DNA of 15,638 nt from Achromobacter sp. (GTDB taxonomy: Bacteria; Pseudomonadota; Gammaproteobacteria; Burkholderiales; Burkholderiaceae_B): assembly GCA_003454835.1 (NCBI GenBank), contig DMTA01000088.1, forward strand, positions 1 to 15,638, given 5' to 3'. The notes beneath the pieces are model-generated. The model had not been told where the DNA came from. It saw only the letters and a program-made list of their open reading frames with translations, and did not search any database. Every line of letters begins with the position of its first letter. Position 1 is the stretch's first letter. The position numbers and the translations under genes were made by a program. Shown here piece after piece: positions 7,300 to 14,900 of this stretch.

Positions 7300-10200
7300 C
7301 AGTAGGTGACCTCCACGCCATCCGGTTTGGTCCAGGCGTTCAGGTTGGCCAGCAGCGTGTCGGCCATGCGCACCCGCCATTCTTCGCCGAGCCTGACCGT
7401 GCACAGGAAATTGTTCTTGGTGTAGACGATGTCGACCGGCACGCCCGGAATGCCGTTTTCGGGTTCGGCGCGGAACGGGTTGAGCATCTGGCGCAGGCGG
7501 GCCGCGTCGGCGCTGCCGTTGAGTTTGACGCGCAGCGACTTGGCGCGGGCCTCGCGCGCAAGCTGCAGGTCATAGAGCTGCTCGGCGACGATGCGCATGC
7601 CGCCGGAATAGTCGTCGTTGCTGACCTTGCCCTGCACGATGACGAGTTGATCTTCGCGCAGGCGGTTGCGATGCTTTTCGAAGAGTTCGTTGAAGACCGA
7701 GATTTCCACCTGCGCCGTGCCGTCGTCCAGCACGGCAAAAACCATCTTGCCGCGTCGGGTCATCATGACGCGCACGCTGGCCAGCACGCCGCACATCCAT
7801 TGCAGGTCCCGCTGCGGCTCCACCCGCGCCAATTGCATCGGCACGATGCGGCGCACTTCGTCGCGCCATGCGTCGAAAAGGTGGCCGCTGTAGTAATAGC
7901 CCAGCGCGGATTTTTCTTCGGTCAGTTTCTTGTGCAGGTCCCAGGGCGCGACCTTGGCGAGTTCGCCCGCGACCACGTCGCCGCTGTCGTCGCCAAAGAG
8001 CGAAGCCTGGTTGGCGCTGCGCGCGGCCTGCTCGGCCGCTTCCATGGCGGTGGGCACCGACGCCAGCATCGCGGCACGGTTCGGCTCGATGGTGTCGAAC
8101 GCGCCGGCCTTGATGAGGGCCTCGATGGTGCGGCGGTTGACGGCCTGCTTGCTGACACGCCGGCAGAAGTCGAACAGGTTCAGGAACGGGCCGCCTTCCT
8201 TGCGCGCGCGCAAGATGTCCTCGACAGCGCCCTGGCCGGTGCCCTTGACGGCGCCCAGGCCGTAACGCATGGTGCGCGGCGGTTTGCCTTTTTCGGTGTG
8301 CTTGTCGGCGACGGGTTCGAACCGGTAGCCCGAATGGTTGACGTCGGGCGGCAGCACCTCGACGCCGTTGTCCTGGGCGTCGCGGCAGAAAATCTGGACC
8401 TTGTCGGTGTCGTCCATGTCCGAGGACATGGTGGCGGCCAGGAACTCGGTCGGGTGGTAGGCCTTGAGCCAGGCGGTCTGATAAGAGATCAGCGCGTACG
8501 CGGCCGAGTGCGACTTGTTGAAGCCGTAGCCCGCGAATTTTTCCATCAGGTCGAACAGCTTGACCGCCAGGTCCGGATCGTGGCCCTTTTCCTTGGCGCC
8601 CTGTTCGAACAGTTCGCGGTGCTTGGCCATTTCCTCGGGCTTTTTCTTGCCCATGGCCCGGCGCAACAGGTCGGCGCCGCCCAGCGAGTAGCCCCCGATG
8701 ATCTGGGAGATCAGCATCACCTGTTCCTGGTAGACGATGACCCCGTAGGTGCTCTTCAGGGTGGCTTCCAGGTCGGAGTGGAAATAGTCGACCGCCGCGC
8801 GCCCGTGCTTGCGGTTCACGAAGTCGTCCACCATGCCCGATTCCAGCGGCCCCGGACGATACAGGGCCAGCATGGCGATGATGTCTTCGAACGTATTGGG
8901 CCGCAGCTTCTTGAGCAGCTCTTTCATGCCGCGCGATTCAAGCTGGAACACCGCGGTGGTGTTGGCGTCGCACAGAATCTTGTAGGCCGCCGGATCGTCC
9001 AGCGCCAGCGCCATGACGTCGAAGTCGCGCTTTTCGGCGTTGAACTGGCGCACGTAGCGCACGGCCCAGTCCAGGATGGTCAGGTTGCGCAGGCCCAGGA
9101 AGTCGAACTTCACCAGGCCGGCCGCCTCGACGTCGTCCTTGTCGAACTGCGAAACCGCGCTGTTTTCCTGGCCCGGCTGGCAATACAGCGGGCAGAAGTC
9201 GGTGAGCTTGCCGGGCGCAATCAGCACTCCGCCCGCGTGCATCCCGATGTTGCGGGTCAGGCCTTCGAGCGGCTTGGCCAGATCGACCAGCGCGCGGACC
9301 TCTTCTTCCTGCTCGTAGCGGTCCTTGAACGCGGGCTCGTCCTTGAGCGTGCGTTCCAGCGTCCAGGGATCCATCGGATTGAAGGGGATCAGCTTGGACA
9401 AGCCATCGCAGAACATATAGGGCATGTCCAGCACGCGGCCGGCGTCGCGCACCACGGCCTTGGCGCCCAGCGTGCCGAACGTGGCGATCTGGCTGACTGC
9501 GGCGCGGCCGTATTTTTCCTTGACGTAGTCGATGACCCGTTCGCGGTTGTCCTGGCAGAAGTCGATATCGAAGTCGGGCATGGAGACCCGCTCGGGATTC
9601 AGGAATCGCTCGAACAGCAGGTCATAGCGGATGGGGTCGAGGTCGGTGATGCCCAGCGCGTAGGCCACCAGCGAACCGGCGCCGGAGCCCCGGCCCGGAC
9701 CGACCGGCACGCCGTTGTTCTTGCCCCAGTTGATGAAGTCCTGAACGATAAGGAAGTAGCCGGGAAAGCCCATCTGGATGATGGTCTTGCACTCCCAGCG
9801 CAGCCGCTCGTAATACTGTTCGCGCTTGGACTCGCGCTCGGCGACGTCCGGGAACAGGAACTCCATGCGTTTTTCGAGACCCTCTTCGGAGAGCTGGACC
9901 AGATAGTCGTCCAGCGTCACGCCGTCGGGAGTGGGGAAATTGGGCAGGCGCGGCTTGCCCAGCACCAGGCTCAGGTTGCAGCGCTTGGCGATTTCGACCG
10001 TATTGGCCAGCGCCGACGGCACGTCGGCGAACCGGCGCGCCATTTCCTCGGAGCTGAGCAGGTACTGCTCTTTGGAGAAGCGGCGCACGCGGCGCGGGTT
10101 GGCCAGGATTTCGCCTTCGGCGATGCAGACGCGCGCCTCGTGGGCCTGGAATTCAAATTCGTCGAGGAACTGCACGGGATGGGTGGCGACCACCGGCAGC

Positions 10201-10790
10201 CCGGCTTCGGCAGCCAGCCGCATGGCGGCCTGGCAATAGCCTTCGTCGCCGTCCATGCCGGCGCGTTGCAGCTCGACGTAAAAGCTGCCCGGGAACATCA
10301 GCGCCCACTGGCGGGCCAGGGCCAGCGCCGACACGGCATTGCCGGCTTCAAGCGCCTGCCCGACATCGCCCGAGCGCCCCCCGGACAGGGCGATGAGCCC
10401 AGCCTGTCCTTGCAGCCATTCGCGGCGGATTTCGGCCCGGCCCTTGCCTTGATTGGTGAGAAACGCCTTGGACAGCAGTTCGCACAGATTCAGGTAGCCC
10501 TGGTGGTTGCGCACCAGCAACAGCAGGCGGAAGGGCTTGGACGGGTCTTCGTCGTTGGAGATCCAGACGTCGCAGCCCGCAATGGGCTTGACCCCCGCGC
10601 CGCGCGCCCCCTTATAGAATTTGATCAGTCCGAACAGGTTCGACAGATCAGTCAGGGCGACGGCGGGCTGGCCCAGCTTGGCCACGCGCTTGATGAGGTC
10701 GGGGATACGCACCGTGCCGTCCACGACCGAGAACTCGGAGTGAACGCGCAGGTGAACAAATGGGGTCGGGGTCGTTACGGCTTCGGACAT
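7299..10790 (-). CDS. dnaE: DNA polymerase III alpha subunit
   Basis: A 1163-residue replicative polymerase, close to E. coli DnaE (1160). Domains in order are: the PHP domain (about 10-280), opening with H-L-R-V-H-S-E-F-S-V-V-D-G; the C-family palm with G-P-G-R-G-S-G-A-G-S and the P-D-F-D-I-D-F motif, giving catalytic D406 and D408; the third catalytic Asp in L-V-K-F-D-F-L-G-L (D563); fingers (including R-P-G-P-L-E-S-G-M and the L-L-R-R-A-M-G-K-K-K segment); helix-hairpin-helix region; beta-clamp-binding pentapeptide Q-A-S-L-F at 928-932; then the OB fold and C-terminal tau-binding domain. The start is the ATG at 10790, beginning M-S-E-A. A longer frame to 10907 would cross the divergent promoter region. 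No Shine-Dalgarno is visible before the ATG. The stop overlaps the next glycosyltransferase start. It is the essential chain-elongating subunit of the holoenzyme. Confidence 0.98.
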   Translation of the reverse strand: MSEAVTTPTPFVHLRVHSEFSVVDGTVRIPDLIKRVAKLGQPAVALTDLSNLFGLIKFYKGARGAGVKPIAGCDVWISNDEDPSKPFRLLLLVRNHQGYLNLCELLSKAFLTNQGKGRAEIRREWLQGQAGLIALSGGRSGDVGQALEAGNAVSALALARQWALMFPGSFYVELQRAGMDGDEGYCQAAMRLAAEAGLPVVATHPVQFLDEFEFQAHEARVCIAEGEILANPRRVRRFSKEQYLLSSEEMARRFADVPSALANTVEIAKRCNLSLVLGKPRLPNFPTPDGVTLDDYLVQLSEEGLEKRMEFLFPDVAERESKREQYYERLRWECKTIIQMGFPGYFLIVQDFINWGKNNGVPVGPGRGSGAGSLVAYALGITDLDPIRYDLLFERFLNPERVSMPDFDIDFCQDNRERVIDYVKEKYGRAAVSQIATFGTLGAKAVVRDAGRVLDMPYMFCDGLSKLIPFNPMDPWTLERTLKDEPAFKDRYEQEEEVRALVDLAKPLEGLTRNIGMHAGGVLIAPGKLTDFCPLYCQPGQENSAVSQFDKDDVEAAGLVKFDFLGLRNLTILDWAVRYVRQFNAEKRDFDVMALALDDPAAYKILCDANTTAVFQLESRGMKELLKKLRPNTFEDIIAMLALYRPGPLESGMVDDFVNRKHGRAAVDYFHSDLEATLKSTYGVIVYQEQVMLISQIIGGYSLGGADLLRRAMGKKKPEEMAKHRELFEQGAKEKGHDPDLAVKLFDLMEKFAGYGFNKSHSAAYALISYQTAWLKAYHPTEFLAATMSSDMDDTDKVQIFCRDAQDNGVEVLPPDVNHSGYRFEPVADKHTEKGKPPRTMRYGLGAVKGTGQGAVEDILRARKEGGPFLNLFDFCRRVSKQAVNRRTIEALIKAGAFDTIEPNRAAMLASVPTAMEAAEQAARSANQASLFGDDSGDVVAGELAKVAPWDLHKKLTEEKSALGYYYSGHLFDAWRDEVRRIVPMQLARVEPQRDLQWMCGVLASVRVMMTRRGKMVFAVLDDGTAQVEISVFNELFEKHRNRLREDQLVIVQGKVSNDDYSGGMRIVAEQLYDLQLAREARAKSLRVKLNGSADAARLRQMLNPFRAEPENGIPGVPVDIVYTKNNFLCTVRLGEEWRVRMADTLLANLNAWTKPDGVEVTY

Positions 10791-10796
10791 GGCGGA

Positions 10797-10802
10797 ATTG
10801 TA
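10797..10802 (-). promoter_or_regulatory. Candidate dnaE -10 box, 6 nt before the ATG
   Basis: TACAAT on the - strand (10802-10797) lies 6 nt before the dnaE start codon, which would put the transcript start at the ATG itself. The best -35 in sight is TTGTTC (10828-10823, three of six, 20-nt spacer), so the promoter call is weak. The lack of a Shine-Dalgarno before this ATG fits a leaderless transcript. Confidence 0.3.
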
Positions 10803-10892
10803 CCCAGCGCCCGACCTCCCTAGAACAATCCTTGCATCAGAATCCGCCTGAATGCATCGCAGCCTGACAGGGTCCCCCGCTGGGGCTTGTGG

Positions 10893-10898
10893 GACAAT
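10893..10898 (+). promoter_or_regulatory. Candidate lpxO -10 box in divergent intergenic region
   Basis: GACAAT (four or five of six to TATAAT, depending on register) lies 43 nt before the lpxO ATG in the 151-bp gap shared with dnaE. No convincing -35 is found at 16-18 nt; CTGACA at 10864-10869 matches well but is too far (23 nt). A CCCC/GGGG inverted repeat (10875-10878 with 10882-10885) sits just upstream. Nothing else is recognisable in the gap. Confidence 0.25.
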
Positions 10899-10941
10899 AC
10901 CGCCCATACCGCACTACCCCGTCGCACGACGAGACATACCT

Positions 10942-11841
10942 ATGAAATGGCTAATACCTGGGATCTGGCTGGCCGCCATCCTGTTCGCTCACTTCCGAGG
11001 CCGCGTCAAACTGCCCCTGGGACGGCAAATGCTGGACCATTCGGTGCTGCTGGCGCCGATCAACGCCTTCATGGTGCTGACGTCGCGGGTGCCGACCACG
11101 CCTTACCTGACGACCAGCGAAATCGCCGAACTGAAAGTGCTGGACGACAACTGGGAGACGATCCGCGACGAAGCCATACAGATGGCCGAGCTTCGCCGGA
11201 TCAAGGCGGCCGACACCCATAACGACATCGGCTTCAACTCGTTCTTCAAGTACGGCTGGAAGCGGTTCTACCTGAAGTGGTACGACGCCCGTCACCCGTC
11301 GGCGGAGGAACTCTGCCCCAAGACGGTCGCCATCCTGAAGGGACTGCCCAAGGTCAAGGCCGCCATGTTTGCCGAGCTGCCGCCGGGCGGTCAGCTCAAT
11401 CCGCACCGCGACCCGTTTTCCGGGTCCCTGCGCTATCACCTGGGGCTGGTCACGCCTAACGACGACCGCTGCCACATCATCGTGGACGGCGAGCACTACA
11501 GCTGGCGCGATGGCGAAAGCGTGGTGTTTGATGAAACCTACGTCCACGAGGCCTACAACAAGACGGACGAGAACCGGATCATCCTGTTCTGCGACGTCGA
11601 GCGTCCCTTGAAGTGGCGCTGGGCCGAGGCCTTCAACCGCTGGTTCGGCCGCAAGGTCATGTCCGCGGCCAGTTCGCCCAACGACGGCGGCGATCAGACG
11701 GGGGCCATCAACAAGCTGACCCATGCGCACTGGGTCATCGACCAAAAGCGCAAGGCGTTCAAGAAGTGGAACCGCACGGCGTACAAGGCCACGAAGTATG
11801 GGTTGATCGCACTGGTGATCGTCGGGTTCCTGGCGCTGTAA
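10942..11841 (+). CDS. lpxO: Lipid A acyl-chain 2-hydroxylase (Fe/2-oxoglutarate dioxygenase)
   Basis: A 299-residue member of the LpxO/aspartyl-asparaginyl beta-hydroxylase family (Salmonella LpxO is about 302). LpxO adds a 2-hydroxyl group to a secondary acyl chain of lipid A at the inner membrane, using O2, Fe(II) and 2-oxoglutarate. The iron ligands are seen as H155-x-D157 (in N-P-H-R-D-P-F) and H202 (in Y-V-H-E-A-Y-N), with R212 (in E-N-R-I-I-L-F) the likely 2-oxoglutarate contact. Short hydrophobic segments at both ends (about 3-17 and 286-299) fit membrane attachment. The ATG at 10942 has a weak GAGA at 10931-10934. A longer frame from 10852 would include the promoter region. The gene is divergent from dnaE and ends before a strong hairpin. 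In Bordetella, LpxO-dependent 2-hydroxylaurate is known, so the family function is well grounded; acyl chain choice here is inferred. Confidence 0.92.
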   Translation: MKWLIPGIWLAAILFAHFRGRVKLPLGRQMLDHSVLLAPINAFMVLTSRVPTTPYLTTSEIAELKVLDDNWETIRDEAIQMAELRRIKAADTHNDIGFNSFFKYGWKRFYLKWYDARHPSAEELCPKTVAILKGLPKVKAAMFAELPPGGQLNPHRDPFSGSLRYHLGLVTPNDDRCHIIVDGEHYSWRDGESVVFDETYVHEAYNKTDENRIILFCDVERPLKWRWAEAFNRWFGRKVMSAASSPNDGGDQTGAINKLTHAHWVIDQKRKAFKKWNRTAYKATKYGLIALVIVGFLAL

Positions 11842-11855
11842 AGACGCCGCAAAAC

Positions 11856-11887
11856 AAACGGGCCGCAAAGCGATTTGCGGCCCGTTT
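11856..11887. terminator. Bidirectional hairpin terminator between lpxO and hrpA
   Basis: A perfect 14-bp stem, AAACGGGCCGCAAA (11856-11869) pairing with 11874-11887, closed by a GCGA tetraloop of GNRA type. Four T residues follow the GC core on the + strand. On the - strand the T-rich run is GTTTGTTTTG. It starts 14 nt after the lpxO stop and lies 24 nt downstream of the hrpA stop, so it can serve both. Confidence 0.88.
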
Positions 11888-11911
11888 TGCATGTGGCGCC
11901 AGTTATAGCGC

Positions 11912-14900
11912 TTAGCGCTGCAAGGATTCCCAGCTTTTCATCAGCCGCTTGACCGACACCGGCATCGGCGTACGCAGCTCCTGGGCGAAAAGCGCCACCC
12001 GCAACTCCTCGAGCAGCCAGCGGAACTCGTCCAGGCGGGGATCGGCCGCACCCTTCAGCGCCGCGCGGGCACGCTGGTATTGCGTGACCAGCGGCGCCAT
12101 TTCCGATACCAGCTTTGCGTCCCTTGCCGGATCGGCGCGCAGCTTGTCGATGCGCGCCACTGCCGCCTTCAGGTAGCGCGGGAAGTGGGACAACTGCGCA
12201 TACGGCGTATCGCGGATGAACCACTTGGGCATCAGCGCGCCCAATTGCTGCTGCAGATCCGCGTACGCGGCTGCGTGAGGCTTGGCCTGCGGCAGCTTGC
12301 GCTGCAGCGCCGCGTACTCGGTCAGCACCGCGCCCGCCAGCCGCGCCACTTCCTGGGCCAGCAGACCCAGGCGGCCCTTGCCATCGGCGCGGCGGGCTTC
12401 GAACTGCTGTTCGTTCACCGGCCACGGCTCGGCAAGACACGCCTGCCCCAGCGCGCAGTCGATGATCTGGTCGCGCAGCTCTTCCTGCGTGCCCAGCGTC
12501 ATGTACAGCATGCTGATCTTGGTGAGATCGGTGAGGTTCTTTTCGAGGAACTTCACCTGCTCGCGCAGGCCCAGCCGGAAGAGTTTCAGGAGGCCCGCGC
12601 GATGGTGCTTGCGCGCCTCGTCCGGATCGTCGAACACGTCCAGGTCGCAATGCGCGCCCCGGTCCACCAGCGCCGGATAGCCGATGACGGACTGGCCGCG
12701 CCGCTTGATCTCCATGATCTCGGGCAAGGGCCCGAACGACCAGGAGGTCAGGTTTTCGTGCGCCAGCGCCTGCGCGACCTGCGTGTCGCTGGCCGCGAGT
12801 TGCTGGAAGGTGGCCTGGGCCTGCTTGCCGAACTCGGCGCGCAGTTGCGCCAGGTTGCGGCCGGCGGCCAGCATGCGGCCGTGCTCGTCCACGACGCGGA
12901 AGTTCATGAACAGATGCGCCGGCAGGGTTTCCAGCTTGAAATCCCCCACCGCCGGGCGGACCTGAACCTGATCCCACATGTCGGCGATGATGACGTCCAC
13001 CAGTCCCTGCTGCGGGTCGGCCTGCCTCTCAAACCACCGGTCGTAGAAGCCCGCTGCGTAGTCGGGCAGCGGCACGCAATGGCGGCGCAGCTTCTGCGGC
13101 AGCGACTTGAGCAGCAGGTGCACCTTTTCCTTCAGCATGCCGGGCACCAGCCACTCGCAGCGCGCGGGATCGATCTGGTTCAGCGCGAAAAGCGGCACCG
13201 ACAGCGTGACGCCATCGCGCGGTGAGCCCGGTTCGAAGTGGTAGTCCAGCGCCATCGACACGCCCTGCCATTCCACCTTCTTGGGAAAGACATCGGTCGT
13301 GACGCCGGCGGCCTCGTGCCGCATCAGTTCGTCGCGCGTCAGCATCAGCTTGGCGGCGGCCGACTTGTCCAGGCCGCTTACCCACTTTTCCAGCGTGGCG
13401 GTCTGCGAGATGTCGGCGGGAAGCTGCCGGTCGTAGAACGCAAAGATCAGCTCGTCATCGACCAGGATGTCCGGCCGCCGCGTCTGGTGTTCCAGTTTTT
13501 CGATGCCCGCGATGAGCTTGCGGTTGTGCGCGACGAACGGCAGGCGCGTGTCGATCTCGCCGGGCACCAGCGCCTGGCGGATGAAGAGTTCGCGCGCATG
13601 CGTGGGGTTCACGCGGCCGTAGTGGATGCGCCGACCGGTGTAGATGGCCAGGCCGTAGAGCGTGGCCCGCTCGTTGGCCACGACCTGCCCGGCCTTCTTT
13701 TCCCAGCGCGGGTCCGACCAGTTCTTGCGGATCAGGTGCGCGCCGACCTTTTCAAGCCAGACCGGGTCGATCCGCGCCACGCAGCGTGCGTACAGGCGCG
13801 TGGTCTCGACCAGCTCGGCCGCCATGATCCAGCGGCCAGCCTTTTTCACGAGCCGCGAACCCGGATGGATGTGGAAACGGATTTCGCGCGCGCCCTGGTA
13901 GCTGCCGCCTTCGTCGCTCTTGAAACCGATGTTGCCCAGCAGGCCCGACAACAGCGCCATGTGCAGTTGTTCGTAGGTGGCTTCGGACTGATTGACACGC
14001 CAACCCTGCTCGCCCACCAGCGCCGACAGCTGCGTGTGCACGTCGTGCCATTCGCGCAGGCGGATGGGCGACAGGAAGTTCTGACGCAACAGGCCCACCA
14101 GTTTGCGCTGCGACGCCTTGTGCTGCACCTGCTCGCCATACCAGCGCCACAGCTTCACGAAGGAGATGAATTCGGACTTGTCGTCGCCGAACTTGGCGTG
14201 CGCGGCCTCGGCGGCCTCGCGCTCCTGCATGGGGCGGTCGCGCGGATCCTGCACGGACAGCGCCGAGGCGATGATCAGCATCTCGGCCAGGCACTGGTGT
14301 TCTCGTGCGGCCAGGATCATCCGGCCGATGCGCGGGTCCACGGGCAGCTTGGCCAGTTCATCGCCGGTGCGGGTCAGGACAAACGAGGCGCCCGTGCGCC
14401 CGTCGTCCGTGTCATCGTCGGACGCCGACGCCAGTTCGATGGCGCCCAGTTCCTGCAGCAGGTGGTAGCCGTCGGCCACCGCCCGTCCCGGCGGCGCCTC
14501 GACGAAGGGGAATTGTTCGATGTCATCGAGCTTGAGCGACTTCATCCGCAGGATGACCGACGCCAGCGACGATCGCAGCACTTCGGGGTCGGTGAAGGCC
14601 GCGCGGTTGTTGAAATCCAGCTCGTCGTAGAGCCGGATGCAGACGCCCGGCCCCACCCGGCCGCAGCGGCCGGCGCGCTGGTTGGCCGAGGCGCGGCTGA
14701 TGGGCTCGATGCGCAGCTGCTCGACCTTGTTGCGCCACGAATAGCGCTTGATGCGGGCCAGACCGCTGTCGACGACGAAGCGGATGCCGGGCACAGTCAG
14801 CGAGGTTTCCGCCACGTTGGTGGCCAGCACGATGCGGCGCGCGTTGCCGCGCGGGCGGAAGATCTGTTCCTGCTCGGCCTGCGACAGGCGCGCAAACAGC

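Noticed and set aside
7647..10823. A 1058-codon open frame on the + strand opposite dnaE
   Set aside because: It is a shadow of dnaE caused by high GC and strong third-position bias. The translation is rich in His, Gln, Val and Gly with no recognisable domain, while the opposite strand encodes a full DnaE.
10864..10898. CTGACA plus GACAAT as a complete lpxO promoter
   Set aside because: The spacer is 23 nt, too long for a normal sigma-70 promoter; only the -10 is kept as a weak candidate.
10852..10941. Extension of lpxO by 30 residues
   Set aside because: It occupies the divergent promoter region and places non-hydrophobic residues before the membrane segment at which LpxO proteins begin.
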